Shown in pieces: positions 1 through 7,845 of a stretch of 12,046 nt of DNA. A program made the position numbers and the translations under genes. This DNA comes from an uncultured Oscillospiraceae bacterium. GTDB lineage: Bacteria > Bacillota_A > Clostridia > Oscillospirales > Oscillospiraceae. The DNA lies in the NCBI GenBank assembly GCA_900754605.1, contig CAAEDK010000025.1, positions 1 to 12,046 on the forward strand, written 5' to 3'. Numbering within the stretch: position 1 is the first letter of the stretch; each line of letters opens with the position of its first letter. The notes beneath the pieces are model-generated. The model saw nothing but the letters and a program-made list of their open reading frames with translations. It did not search any database and was not told the origin of the DNA.

Positions 1-72
1 GGCAGCTGAACCAGGGTGGTACCGCGTGAACACTTCACGCCCCTGACTTGAGAAAGTCAGGGGCGTTTTTTT
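1..72 (+). promoter_or_regulatory. T-box riboswitch, 3' part (leuA leader)
   Basis: The T-box sequence AGGGTGGTACCGCG sits at 13-26 and is followed directly by an intrinsic terminator. This is the universal 3' module of T-box leaders: the TGGTA bulge pairs with the acceptor end of uncharged tRNA, which stabilises an antiterminator (AGGG at 13-16 with CCCT at 41-44) instead of the terminator. Stem I with the specifier codon lies left of the window, so the cognate tRNA cannot be read here. Because leuA is the first gene downstream, tRNA-Leu is the natural inference. Transcription of leuA should therefore rise on leucine starvation. Confidence 0.93.
38..72 (+). terminator. T-box terminator hairpin
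   Basis: A perfect 12-bp stem, 38-49 with 54-65, is closed by a GAGA loop (50-53) and followed by seven T (66-72). The left arm contains the CCCT needed by the competing antiterminator, so this is a regulated terminator and not the end of an upstream gene. Confidence 0.93.
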
Positions 73-93
73 ATTCCCCTGATTCGATCCGGC

Positions 94-112
94 CCGCCGC
101 CAACCTCGGCGG
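94..112 (+). other. Small GC hairpin in the leuA 5' UTR
   Basis: CCGCCG (94-99) pairs with CGGCGG (107-112) around a 7-nt loop. It lies between the T-box terminator and the leuA ribosome binding site (AGGAGG, 125-130), leaving the latter unpaired. There is no T-run, so it is not a terminator. It may act as a 5' structure on read-through mRNA or have no role. Confidence 0.5.
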
Positions 113-139
113 AGCAAGTCATTTAGGAGGAAAACTACC

Positions 140-1825
140 ATGAATCCAGGCTACAAAAAATACATACCCTTTCAGCCCCAGAAGATCGTGGGCCGTACCT
201 GGCCCGACAAAGTTATCTCCAAAGCTCCTGTATGGTGCTCTGTAGATCTGCGGGACGGCAACCAAGCTCTGGTGGACCCTATGAACCTCCAGGAGAAACT
301 GGAGTACTTCCACACTCTGGTAGACGTTGGTATCAAGGAAATCGAGATTGGCTTCCCCTCTGCCAGTGAAACAGAGTATGAGATCTGCCGGGAACTCATC
401 GAAGGAGGACACATCCCCGATGATGTGACCATCCAGGTGCTGGTCCAGGCCCGGGAGCATCTCATCAAAAAGACATTCGAAGCCATCCGGGGTGCAAAAA
501 ATGTCATTCTTCATTTCTACAATTCCACCTCTACCCTTCAGCGAAAGGTAGTATTCCACATGGACACCGACGGAATCACCAAAATCGCTACTGATGCCGC
601 TGACCTGATCTATGAAATGTCTCAGCCCCTCATCCAGGAGGGAATGAACCTTCGCTTTGAGTACTCTCCAGAGTCCTTCATGGGCACCGAAATGGACTAT
701 GCAGTCGAGATCTGCCAAGCTGTATTGGAACATCTCCACGCCGATCCGGAACACAAGGTCATTTTGAACCTGCCCACCACGGTGGAAAACTGTATGCCCA
801 ATCAGTTTGCCGATATGCTGGAATACTTTTGCAAGAAGATCCCCGGCCGAGACAGCGCCATCATCTCCCTGCACCCCCACAACGATCGGGGCTGCGGTGT
901 AGCCACTGCCGAGATGGGCCTGCTGGCTGGTGCAGACCGGGTGGAGGCCACTCTATTCGGCAACGGTGAGCGCACCGGAAACGTAGACATCGTTACCCTG
1001 GCCATGAATATGTATACCCAGGGCGTGGATCCCCAGTTGGACTTCTCCAATATCAACAAGATCCGCGAGATGTTCGAGCGGTGCACCAAGATGCCTGTTG
1101 GCGACCGGCAGCCTTACGCCGGCAAGCTGGTATTTACCGCCTTCTCCGGCAGCCATCAGGACGCGATCAACAAGGGTACCCAATATATGAAGGAGTCCAA
1201 CTCCGATTTCTGGGAGATCCCCTATCTGCCCATCGATCCCGCCGATGTGGGCCGAGAGTACGAACCTATCATCCGCATCAACTCCCAGTCTGGCAAAGGC
1301 GGCGCCGCCTATATCATGGATCATAACTTCGGCTTCGATCTGCCCAAGGAGATGCACCCCGAGTTCGGCGCCATCGTTCAGCGGGAGACCGATTCTGTGG
1401 GCACCGAGATCACTCCGGAGCGGATCAACGAGCTCTTCCATCAGGAGTATGTGGATGTGAATGAGCCCTATAAGCTGCTCAAACACGCTTTCCAGGAACA
1501 TGTGGACGCCGATGGACACTCTCATGTTACCTTCTGCGGCACTCTTCAGCACACCGATACCATCTTTAACGTCTCCGGCGCTGGAAACGGACCCATCGAC
1601 GCCTTTTTCAACGCCATCAAAGGCGAAAAAATGTCCCACTTCTCTTTCCTGGACTACTCCTCCCATGCCATTACCGATGGCTCCGACTCTCAGGGTGTTG
1701 CCTACATCCTTCTCCAAGACCAGCGGGACGGCAAGGAATACTGGGGTGTCGGCCTCTCCCACAACATCAACCTGGCTCCTCTGCGGGCCATCCTCTCCGC
1801 CATCAACCGCGCCAAGCGGAAGTGA
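140..1825 (+). CDS. leuA: 2-isopropylmalate synthase, long (type 2) form
   Basis: This enzyme condenses acetyl-CoA with 2-oxoisovalerate to 2-isopropylmalate, the first committed step of leucine synthesis, in the cytosol. The 561 residues carry an HMG-CoA-lyase-like TIM barrel with LRDGNQAL at 37-44 (catalytic Arg38 and metal-ligand Asp39), metal ligands HPHND at 245-249, and GNGERTGN at 274-281. The C-terminal regulatory domain starts around residue 430 and contains GNGPIDA at 482-488; in the family it binds leucine for feedback inhibition. Length and the wording of the first motif fit the type-2 family (fungi, actinobacteria, some others) better than the roughly 515-residue type. The ATG is set by AGGAGG at 125-130. 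The gene is monocistronic: T-box before it, terminator 16 nt after it, no leuBCD within the window. Confidence 0.96.
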   Translation: MNPGYKKYIPFQPQKIVGRTWPDKVISKAPVWCSVDLRDGNQALVDPMNLQEKLEYFHTLVDVGIKEIEIGFPSASETEYEICRELIEGGHIPDDVTIQVLVQAREHLIKKTFEAIRGAKNVILHFYNSTSTLQRKVVFHMDTDGITKIATDAADLIYEMSQPLIQEGMNLRFEYSPESFMGTEMDYAVEICQAVLEHLHADPEHKVILNLPTTVENCMPNQFADMLEYFCKKIPGRDSAIISLHPHNDRGCGVATAEMGLLAGADRVEATLFGNGERTGNVDIVTLAMNMYTQGVDPQLDFSNINKIREMFERCTKMPVGDRQPYAGKLVFTAFSGSHQDAINKGTQYMKESNSDFWEIPYLPIDPADVGREYEPIIRINSQSGKGGAAYIMDHNFGFDLPKEMHPEFGAIVQRETDSVGTEITPERINELFHQEYVDVNEPYKLLKHAFQEHVDADGHSHVTFCGTLQHTDTIFNVSGAGNGPIDAFFNAIKGEKMSHFSFLDYSSHAITDGSDSQGVAYILLQDQRDGKEYWGVGLSHNINLAPLRAILSAINRAKRK

Positions 1826-1841
1826 CACGCTCTCTGTCTTG

Positions 1842-1881
1842 TGCCGTGCCGGGCCCTCTCAGGGCTCCGGCACGGCATTTT
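1842..1881 (+). terminator. Intrinsic terminator of leuA
   Basis: An 11-bp outer stem (1842-1852 with 1867-1877) continues as a 5-bp inner stem (1853-1857 with 1861-1865) past a single bulged T at 1866, with a 3-nt loop. Four T follow (1878-1881). Transcription of leuA should end here. The sequence from here to about 2010 is pyrimidine-rich and holds no gene that I can see. Confidence 0.9.
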
Positions 1882-2019
1882 CACATTCTTATCTGCATTA
1901 GCACCCCGTTCTACTTCTCTTCACCCCCTCTTTTCTCATCCTTTTTATTCCAGATTCACTTTTACCTTCTCCATAGCTGTTTTCTTCCCGCTTTATCTCG
2001 GAAAACGCCTGGAATCGGA

Positions 2020-2047
2020 TTGACTTTTTTCATCTTTACGTTATACT
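2020..2047 (+). promoter_or_regulatory. Promoter of the phosphoketolase gene
   Basis: TTGACT (2020-2025) and TATACT (2042-2047) are separated by 16 nt, each one mismatch from the housekeeping sigma consensus. The start point would fall near 2054, giving a 5' UTR of about 35 nt with AAGGAGG at 2074-2080. No operator palindrome is obvious. Confidence 0.75.
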
Positions 2048-2089
2048 TAATTTATCTCTGAACGATGTCTGCCAAGGAGGTATTACCCC

Positions 2090-4525
2090 ATGCCCAAAGC
2101 CGCCGAACCTGTCAAAACCTCTCCCAAAGCGCCGGCCCGAATGTCCAAAAAGGACCCCTTGACCCGGGAGCAGGTCAAGGCCATCGATGCCTATTGGCGT
2201 GCCGCAAACTATCTGTCTGCCTGCCAGCTCTATCTGCTGGACAATCCCCTGCTGCGGGAACCACTGAAGGAAGAACACTTAAAACGCACAATCGTGGGAC
2301 ATTGGGGTACCTGCCCGGGGCAGAACTTTATCTATACCCATCTTAACCGCGCCATTGTCAAATATGATCTGGATATGATTTATCTCTCCGGTCCCGGACA
2401 CGGCGGAAATGCCGTGGTGGCCCAGGATTATCTGGACGGCTCGTACAGTGAGATCTATCCCAACATCAGTCAGGATGCTGCCGGCATGAAACGTCTGTTT
2501 CGGCAGTTCTCTTTCCCCGGCGGGATCCCAAGTCAGACAGCCCCCAATACTCCCGGTTCTATCAATGAGGGCGGCGAACTTGGCTACTCCCTGGCCCATG
2601 CCTTCGGAGCCGTTATGGACAACCCTGGGCTGATCGCCGCCTGCGTGGTGGGGGACGGAGAAGCTGAGACAGCCCCTTTGGCTGCCGCCTGGCACTCCAA
2701 TAAGTTCCTCAATCCCATTACAGATGGCGCAGTTCTCCCCATTCTCCACCTCAATGGGTTCAAACTCTCCAACCCAACCCTCTTTTCACGCATCTCCCAC
2801 GAAGAAATCGAGATGTTCTTCAAGGGCTGCGGCTGGGAGCCTCGCTTTGTAGAGGGAGACGAACCGCAGCCGATGCACCAAAAGATGGCCGCTGCTCTGG
2901 ACTGGGCAGTGCGTGAGATCCAGCGGATTCAGGAGTATGCCCGCACCTCTGGAGACTCTGCCCGTCCCCGCTGGCCCATGATCGTGTTCCGCTCCCCTAA
3001 GGGTTGGACCGGCCCCAAAGAAATCGATGGAAAGCCGGTTGAGGGCAGCTGGCGCTCCCATCAGATCCCCATTCCCGTTCACGATGGAAAGCCCGGCCGT
3101 ATCCAAGAGCTGGAGCACTGGCTGCGCAGCTACCGCCCGGAAGAGTTGTTTGATGAGCGTGGAACTCTGATCCCCTCTCTGCGGGAACTGGCTCCCAAGG
3201 GAGAGCGGCGCATGGGAGCCAACCCCCACGCCAACGGAGGACTGCTGCTCCGCGACCTTCGCACCCCCGACTTTCGGGAGTACCAGGTACAGGTACCTCA
3301 GCCTGGCGCAGTGGAGGCCCAGGACACCAGTGTGCTGGGAAACTATGTGCGGGATCTCATCACCCTCAACCGAAAGTCCCGTAATTTCCGGGTCTTCGGC
3401 CCAGACGAGACTGCCTCCAATTCCCTCTCATCTGTGTTCGAAGCCAGCGGCCGCCGCTGGATGGATCCCATCGACCCTGTCCGGGATTCGGATCTGGAGC
3501 CAGATGGCCGAGTGATGGACGCCATGCTTTCTGAGCACATGTGCCAGGGCTGGCTGGAAGGTTACCTCCTCACCGGACGGCACGGGCTGTTCAACAGCTA
3601 TGAGGCCTTCATCCGCATCGTGGACTCTATGGTCTCCCAACACGCTAAGTGGCTGAAAGTCTGCCGGCAGCTGCCCTGGCGGCAGAAAATCGCCTCTCTG
3701 AACTACATTCTCTCCTCCAACGTCTGGCAGCAGGATCACAACGGCTTCACACATCAGGACCCCGGCTTTCTGGATCATGTGGCCAATAAAAAGGCAGATG
3801 TGGTGCGGCTCTATCTACCTCCCGATGCCAACTGCCTGCTCAGCTGCTTTGACCACTGCATCAAGAGCCGGGACTATATCAATGTATTGGTGACCTCCAA
3901 GCACGCCCGCCCTCAGTGGCTCACCATGGATCAGGCCGTAAAGCACTGTACCCAGGGCATTGGCATCTGGCAGTGGGCTTCCAACGATCGTGGCGTGGAA
4001 CCCGATGTGGTCATGGCCTGCTGCGGTGATACTCCCACCCTGGAGACTCTGGCCGCCGTCACCATCCTCCATCACCACCTTCCCGAATTGAAGATCCGCG
4101 TGGTCAACGTAGTTGATCTGATGAAGCTCCAACCCCATGGTGAACACCCTCACGGCCTGACCGATGAGGATTATGACTCTCTGTTCACTAAGGACAAACC
4201 TATCATCTTCGCCTTCCACGGTTATCCAACCCTGGTCCACGAATTGACCTACCGCCGGCACAACAAAAATCTTCATGTCCGCGGATATAAAGAGGAGGGC
4301 ACCATCACAACGCCCTTTGATATGCGGGTGCAGAATAATATTGACCGCTTTGATCTGGTCATCGATACCGTCAAGCGGCTTCCTCAGCTCGGCAACACTG
4401 CCTCCTACCTTATCCAGGAGATGCAGGATAAGTTGGTGGAACACCACCAGTATATCACCACCCACGGCCAGGACCTGCCAGAGGTTCGGAACTGGACCTG
4501 GAACGAGGGACACGGAAACGATTGA
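2090..4525 (+). CDS. xfp: Xylulose-5-phosphate/fructose-6-phosphate phosphoketolase
   Basis: This thiamine-diphosphate enzyme cleaves xylulose-5-P (and in many members fructose-6-P) with phosphate to acetyl-phosphate plus glyceraldehyde-3-P or erythrose-4-P, feeding acetate/ATP formation. The 811 residues match the usual length of about 790-830. Visible signatures are GPGHGG at 101-106, the family signature EGGELGY at 160-166, and the cofactor-binding GDGEAE at 188-193, preceded by a DNPG segment as expected. [10 protein letters not shown] lies at 498-507 and [17 protein letters not shown] follows in the pyrimidine-binding half. The ATG has AAGGAGG 9 nt upstream. The gene stands alone between its own promoter and a downstream hairpin. 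Whether it accepts one or both sugars cannot be read from sequence alone. The residues before about 25 are a short Pro/Lys-rich lead. Confidence 0.96.
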   Translation: MPKAAEPVKTSPKAPARMSKKDPLTREQVKAIDAYWRAANYLSACQLYLLDNPLLREPLKEEHLKRTIVGHWGTCPGQNFIYTHLNRAIVKYDLDMIYLSGPGHGGNAVVAQDYLDGSYSEIYPNISQDAAGMKRLFRQFSFPGGIPSQTAPNTPGSINEGGELGYSLAHAFGAVMDNPGLIAACVVGDGEAETAPLAAAWHSNKFLNPITDGAVLPILHLNGFKLSNPTLFSRISHEEIEMFFKGCGWEPRFVEGDEPQPMHQKMAAALDWAVREIQRIQEYARTSGDSARPRWPMIVFRSPKGWTGPKEIDGKPVEGSWRSHQIPIPVHDGKPGRIQELEHWLRSYRPEELFDERGTLIPSLRELAPKGERRMGANPHANGGLLLRDLRTPDFREYQVQVPQPGAVEAQDTSVLGNYVRDLITLNRKSRNFRVFGPDETASNSLSSVFEASGRRWMDPIDPVRDSDLEPDGRVMDAMLSEHMCQGWLEGYLLTGRHGLFNSYEAFIRIVDSMVSQHAKWLKVCRQLPWRQKIASLNYILSSNVWQQDHNGFTHQDPGFLDHVANKKADVVRLYLPPDANCLLSCFDHCIKSRDYINVLVTSKHARPQWLTMDQAVKHCTQGIGIWQWASNDRGVEPDVVMACCGDTPTLETLAAVTILHHHLPELKIRVVNVVDLMKLQPHGEHPHGLTDEDYDSLFTKDKPIIFAFHGYPTLVHELTYRRHNKNLHVRGYKEEGTITTPFDMRVQNNIDRFDLVIDTVKRLPQLGNTASYLIQEMQDKLVEHHQYITTHGQDLPEVRNWTWNEGHGND

Positions 4526-4533
4526 GTCTCCCC

Positions 4534-4562
4534 TTGACCGTATCCTTGTTCTGTGGTATCTT
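4534..4562 (+). promoter_or_regulatory. Probable promoter of the ECF transporter/kinase operon
   Basis: TTGACC (4534-4539) and TATCTT (4557-4562) are spaced by 17 nt and begin 9 nt after the phosphoketolase stop codon. The predicted start near 4569 gives a leader of about 135 nt. The motif scores well, but activity is inferred. Confidence 0.6.
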
Positions 4563-4568
4563 AACATT

Positions 4569-4703
4569 AATCGTCGGCTGAAGCCGGCACTTTGTTCCCT
4601 TCTGTCATGCAGCCAATACCGCGAAGGTATGTTCCGCCCAGCAGGGCGTGCCGCCTTTGCGGTATTTTTATGTCATTATGTCAACAAAAAGGAGAGATCA
4701 TTC
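4569..4703 (+). promoter_or_regulatory. Structured leader with internal terminator (possible attenuator)
   Basis: The leader begins with a 6-bp hairpin including a G-U pair (4573-4578 with 4583-4588), then a 25-nt linker, then the large terminator-like hairpin at 4615-4669, and finally the AAGGAG site (4689-4694). CGGCAC (4585-4590), partly inside the first hairpin, is complementary to GTGCCG (4648-4653) in the apical part of the second. The two halves could therefore pair alternatively or form a pseudoknot. I compared it by eye with TPP, FMN, preQ1, cobalamin, folate and ZTP riboswitch cores and recognised none. It may equally be just the 3' terminator of the phosphoketolase mRNA. Confidence 0.45.
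4615..4669 (+). terminator. Intrinsic terminator (xfp 3' end or leader attenuator)
   Basis: A 13-bp stem pairs 4615-4627 with 4654-4666 with one G-U pair. Its loop holds a second hairpin, CGCCC (4635-4639) with GGGCG (4644-4648). The stem runs into TTTTT (4665-4669). It stops transcription about 35 nt before the next start codon. Confidence 0.75.
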
Positions 4704-5249
4704 GTGACCCGAACCAACCGCCCTGTTCAAAATTTGGTGGTAGCCGCTCTGATGCTGGCCCTAGCCTATGTACTGCCCTTCTTCACCGGAAATATCCCGC
4801 AGATTGGTTCCATGCTGCTGCCCATGCACCTGCCCACCCTCCTGTGCGGCTTCCTGTGCGGCGGCCCCTGGGGTGCAGTAGTAGGCTTTCTGGCCCCGCT
4901 GATGCGTTCTGCCATTCTGGGGATGCCCCCTCCCTTTCCCACCGCCGCAGCTATGGCTGTGGAAATGGCCGTCTATGGCCTGGTCTCTGGAATGCTCTAT
5001 GCCCGCCTTCCCAAAAACCTGGGCGGGATCTATACCGCTCTGATCTCCGCTATGGCCGCCGGCCGCCTTGCCTGGGGCGCTGTCATGGTCGTTCTAACCA
5101 TGGGCAGTGGGAACGCATTCACTCTGGCAGCCTTCTGGGCCGGCGCAGTGGCCAACGCAATCCCCGGCATCATTCTTCAGTTGACGGCCGTTCCCGCCCT
5201 GGTAATGGCAGTCCAGCATGTCCGTCAGCAGGCTCTCCAGGAAGGCTGA
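4704..5249 (+). CDS. ECF transporter substrate-binding (S) subunit
   Basis: This 181-residue, very hydrophobic protein has about six membrane segments (roughly 10-28, 38-54, 56-74, 80-100, 108-133, 140-172). That is the architecture of S subunits of energy-coupling-factor importers, which bind a vitamin or similar micronutrient and dock onto a shared EcfT-EcfA module in the membrane. Family-like features are the N-terminal AALMLAL helix, PMHLPTLLCGFLCGG at 40-54 and PLMRS...GMP...FPTA at 65-81. Translation starts at GTG 4704 behind AAGGAG (4689-4694). An upstream in-frame extension would run back through the phosphoketolase gene and is not credible. No EcfA or EcfT gene is nearby, so the module must be encoded elsewhere. 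The substrate is unknown; the adjacent kinase suggests a compound trapped by phosphorylation. Confidence 0.85.
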   Translation: MTRTNRPVQNLVVAALMLALAYVLPFFTGNIPQIGSMLLPMHLPTLLCGFLCGGPWGAVVGFLAPLMRSAILGMPPPFPTAAAMAVEMAVYGLVSGMLYARLPKNLGGIYTALISAMAAGRLAWGAVMVVLTMGSGNAFTLAAFWAGAVANAIPGIILQLTAVPALVMAVQHVRQQALQEG

Positions 5250-5252
5250 CCT

Positions 5253-6368
5253 ATGGAACATCTGGCGAAGCTCCTGCAGGAGCACTTCTATAACCACCCG
5301 GGCATGGAGCTCCGGGACGCCATCAAATTTCTCTACCAGAGCTCCATGGGGGGCGGTCACCTGATCACCGATCCCCGCGGGGCTCTGGCCCGTCTGGAGG
5401 AGGAGTGGGAGCGGACGAATGGCGACCCAGAGCTCCCACACGCAGAACCTCTCGGCGGCGGCCTGTGCCGCCTCTCTCTGGCCGTCTGTAAGGCGCTGGG
5501 CCTTTTCCCCTCCACTGTCCTCTCCCTATTCCTTGGGAGTGCAGAAACCTTCGTTCAGCAGCCAGAGCAGCTAAATCGGAGTTTGGAACTTTTGTACCGT
5601 CTCCCATTTCCCCCAGAAGAGATTGGAACCGCTATTCAGCAGTACCGCGCTGCCGGTCTTCCTATGGTGGGGCACAGTGAAGCTTACCGCCGTGCCTTCT
5701 CCCCCGCTTACCGGATAGTTCTCCAGTCTGACGCAGCCTTGCTCCCCCTTCTAGCCGCTATCGACCGCAGCCGCAGGGCACATCCTCGAACTCTGGTTGC
5801 CATTGACGGTCCCTGTGCCACCGGGAAATCCACCCTAGGTGCACGGCTGTCCCGGCTCTACGGTTGCCCCCTGTTCCATACCGATGACTTTTTTCTCCCT
5901 CCGGAACGTAAAACGCCGGAGCGTCTGGCCCAGCCTGGAGGAAATGTGGACTATGAGCGCTTTTTCGCTCAGATCCTCTCCCCTTTCTCCCATGGAGAAC
6001 CAGTCCGCTATCAGCCCTACCGCTGTCATTCCGGAACTCTGGAGGCAGCCCGGATCATCCCTCCCGCCCCCTTGGCTGTAGTAGAGGGCGTCTACTCCCT
6101 ACGTCCGGAATTCCAGCCCTTCTATCGGGTCAAGTGCTTCCTAACTGCCCCCTGGCCCGTTCGGGAGGCTCGCCTGCTAGACCGATGCGGTCCAGCAGGG
6201 TTGGAGCGCTTCCAGACTCTCTGGATTCCGCTGGAAGATCACTATTTCCAGTCGTTCTCTATTGCCAATGCTTGTGATGTACATTTGGAAACCGGTTCAA
6301 GCCAAGCCAATGCACCTCTTACAAACCAAACGATAAGCGCAATAGATTGCCCGCAAAAAAGCTGCTGA
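5253..6368 (+). CDS. Fusion: unknown N-terminal domain plus uridine-kinase-like P-loop kinase
   Basis: Of 371 residues, 178-348 form a kinase of the uridine kinase/phosphoribulokinase/nicotinamide-riboside kinase superfamily. Walker A GPCATGKST is at 186-194, the acidic TDDFF at 210-214 (typical of the substrate pocket), VVEGVYSL at 276-283, and an arginine-bearing lid segment at 307-320. Residues 1-170 form a separate domain that I cannot name; its recognisable stretches are MGGGHLITD (32-40) and HSEAYRRAFSPAYR (141-154). The ATG lies 3 nt after the transporter stop, with AGGAAGG (5239-5245), so the two are co-translated. I infer that the kinase phosphorylates the imported compound; a nucleoside or vitamin precursor is possible, and annotation as uridine kinase would go beyond the evidence. 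The last 20 or so residues run into the terminator and look non-conserved. Confidence 0.82.
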   Translation: MEHLAKLLQEHFYNHPGMELRDAIKFLYQSSMGGGHLITDPRGALARLEEEWERTNGDPELPHAEPLGGGLCRLSLAVCKALGLFPSTVLSLFLGSAETFVQQPEQLNRSLELLYRLPFPPEEIGTAIQQYRAAGLPMVGHSEAYRRAFSPAYRIVLQSDAALLPLLAAIDRSRRAHPRTLVAIDGPCATGKSTLGARLSRLYGCPLFHTDDFFLPPERKTPERLAQPGGNVDYERFFAQILSPFSHGEPVRYQPYRCHSGTLEAARIIPPAPLAVVEGVYSLRPEFQPFYRVKCFLTAPWPVREARLLDRCGPAGLERFQTLWIPLEDHYFQSFSIANACDVHLETGSSQANAPLTNQTISAIDCPQKSC

Positions 6369-6390
6369 GAACATTTTCAGCAGCTTTTTT
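6355..6390. terminator. Bidirectional terminator overlapping the kinase stop codon
   Basis: A perfect 14-bp stem, 6355-6368 with 6377-6390, has an A-run on its left arm and a T-run on its right arm, so it can work on both strands. Its left arm contains the TGA of the kinase gene (6366-6368). On the minus strand it would end whatever once lay at 6431-6515. Confidence 0.88.
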
Positions 6391-6430
6391 CTATGCCTCA
6401 TATCCATAACCCACGCTTGCCACACAGCTA

Positions 6431-6515
6431 TTATTTTCTTGCCAGCGGCTGCAGCCCCAACACTTCGTAAGGGCTCAATTTGACCATTCATCTCCGATCC
6501 AGCCAATTCCAAATC
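6431..6515 (-). pseudogene. Possible decayed 3' end of a minus-strand gene
   Basis: Read on the minus strand from 6515, an open stretch gives IDLELAGSEMNGQIEP. If one base (6470) is skipped, it continues as YEVLGLQPLARK and ends at a double stop (6428-6433). The joined peptide looks like the last strands of a beta-sandwich tail such as those closing many glycoside hydrolases (pattern G.I...PYEVL.L), and the bidirectional terminator lies just beyond it. An in-frame TGA directly upstream shows that nothing longer survives. The similarity is by eye and short. The remainder of 6391-6712 shows no other gene, only the regulatory sites before the WYL gene. Confidence 0.25.
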
Positions 6516-6617
6516 AATCGATTCAACATATTCAAATTATATCAAGACCATTTTGTAGAAGAATCTTTCCTTTTCACTTCCAAAAACAGACGATCCATTC
6601 CAATCTGACAAATCATC

Positions 6618-6637
6618 TGATATACTGTACAGAGTAT
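6618..6637 (+). promoter_or_regulatory. Extended -10 promoter element with small inverted repeat, WYL gene
   Basis: TGATATACT (6618-6626) is an extended -10 element; the matching -35 position (6598-6603, TTCCAA) is poor, as is common for extended -10 promoters. ATACT (6622-6626) and AGTAT (6633-6637) form an inverted repeat around 6 nt that overlaps the element. A further imperfect repeat, GGATCAC (6638-6644) with GTGATATCC (6650-6658), follows. Either could be an operator, for instance for the WYL protein itself. Confidence 0.45.
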
Positions 6638-6712
6638 GGATCACATCTGGTGATATCCTTTAGACGCGAAACAAGAGCAGTACCTCTGATTTAAACAAGC
6701 AGGAAAGGCGGT

Positions 6713-7720
6713 ATGGATATGTCAAGATCCTCCAATCAAAAGTTGAAACTCCTCTATATCATGGACTATCTGCTGCGGAATTCTGATGAAAATCATCCCG
6801 TCACCACGGCGCAGCTCATCCTATACCTAGAGCAAAATGGTATCTCCGCCGAGCGGAAGAGTATTTACGATGACATCGAGGCGTTGCAGTTCTTTGGACT
6901 GGAAATCAACCGGGTGGCATCAGGACGCTCCTCCGGCTATTATGTCGCCAGCAGAACCTTTGAATTGCCGGAGCTGAAGCTGCTGGTAGACAGTGTTCAG
7001 TCCTCAAAGTTTATCACTCATAAGAAAACAGCATCTCTCATCAAAAAAATTGAAAAGCTGGCCAGCATCCACGAGGCACAACTTCTCAACCGTCAGGTAT
7101 TTGTTAAAAACCGGATCAAGACCATGAATGAATCCATTTATTACAATGTCGATGAGATCCATAACGGCATTTCCACCAACCATAAAATCCAGTTTCTCTA
7201 CTTCGAATATACCATCACCAAGGAACGGCATTACCGTCACGATGGTGCCTACTACGTGGTCAGCCCCTTTGCGCTGACTTGGGACAACGAAAACTATTAC
7301 ATGGTAGCCTATGACTCCAACGCCGAAATGATCAAACACTACCGAGTAGACAAAATGGAAAAAATTTCCGTCCTGAGCGAAGTCCGGGATGGGCAGGACG
7401 CCTATGCCGCTCTGGATATGGCCGTCTATGCACGAAAGACCTTTGGAATGTTCACAGGAGAAGAGACTTCGGTAAAACTGCGCTTTGAAAACCATCTGGT
7501 GGGCGCAGTACTGGATCGGCTCGGGCAGGACATTTTTCTAGTTGCCGATGGGCCAGAGCACTTCACCGTCCGCACGAATGTGGTTATCAGTCCCCAGTTC
7601 TTTGCGTGGGTCTATGGCTTTGGCGCCAGTGCACAGATCCTCTCCCCTGACAGCGTAGTCGATCAGATGCGGGAGCATACTGATTCAGTGGCAGCTCTTT
7701 ATCCACCAACCAGAACCTGA
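6713..7720 (+). CDS. WYL-domain transcriptional regulator
   Basis: The 335 residues have the standard three-part layout. An N-terminal winged helix-turn-helix spans about 8-80 (recognition region around ISAERKSIYDDIEALQFFG, 44-62), a WYL domain about 140-222, and a C-terminal WCX-like region about 240-330. WYL proteins sense a ligand, often a nucleotide or nucleic acid, and act as repressors or activators, frequently in DNA-damage or defence settings. The eponymous triad reads YYM (195-197) instead of WYL; the partner motif HYRVDKM (209-215) is kept. The start follows AGGAAAGG (6701-6708); a second in-frame ATG at 6719 is also usable. The gene has its own promoter and a terminator 60 nt after the stop. 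Its targets are unknown; the XRE/pseudo-polymerase pair next to it is one candidate. Confidence 0.88.
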   Translation: MDMSRSSNQKLKLLYIMDYLLRNSDENHPVTTAQLILYLEQNGISAERKSIYDDIEALQFFGLEINRVASGRSSGYYVASRTFELPELKLLVDSVQSSKFITHKKTASLIKKIEKLASIHEAQLLNRQVFVKNRIKTMNESIYYNVDEIHNGISTNHKIQFLYFEYTITKERHYRHDGAYYVVSPFALTWDNENYYMVAYDSNAEMIKHYRVDKMEKISVLSEVRDGQDAYAALDMAVYARKTFGMFTGEETSVKLRFENHLVGAVLDRLGQDIFLVADGPEHFTVRTNVVISPQFFAWVYGFGASAQILSPDSVVDQMREHTDSVAALYPPTRT

Positions 7721-7779
7721 TGATCGAAGATCACAAAACACGAAAAACGCAGCACCTTTGATTCTGAATACAATCCTGA

Positions 7780-7830
7780 TTATGGGACACCCATCGCAGT
7801 ATGCTATGGATGTCCCATAATTTAATTTTT
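7780..7830 (+). terminator. Terminator after the WYL gene
   Basis: TTATGGGACA (7780-7789) pairs perfectly with 7811-7820. The helix continues past a 1x1 mismatch as CCAT with ATGG (7791-7794 with 7806-7809). TTTAATTTTT follows (7821-7830). The stem is AT-richer than the other terminators here but fits a factor-independent end for the regulator mRNA. Confidence 0.75.
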
Positions 7831-7845
7831 ATGTTTGGTTGCAGC

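Noticed and set aside
119..880. A 253-codon minus-strand open frame under leuA
   Set aside because: It lies wholly opposite the certain leuA gene, matches no family and has no plausible ribosome binding site; it is a shadow of codon bias.
953..1828. A 291-codon minus-strand open frame under leuA
   Set aside because: It is antisense to the conserved C-terminal half of leuA and looks like mirrored codon usage, not a protein.
4631..4660. Resemblance to the CCGCC-containing 3' core of ZTP riboswitches
   Set aside because: The invariant 5' domain of that class is absent, and the CCGCC here is part of the terminator stem and its nested hairpin.
4275..4703. In-frame upstream extension of the ECF S subunit
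   Set aside because: It would overlap the phosphoketolase gene by 250 nt and run through a terminator; GTG 4704 has a good ribosome binding site and begins where the family homology begins.
6297..6512. A 71-codon minus-strand open frame between the kinase and WYL genes
   Set aside because: It runs across the bidirectional terminator and into the kinase 3' end, starts with a non-ATG codon and lacks a ribosome binding site; only the shifted fragment at 6431-6515 deserves mention.
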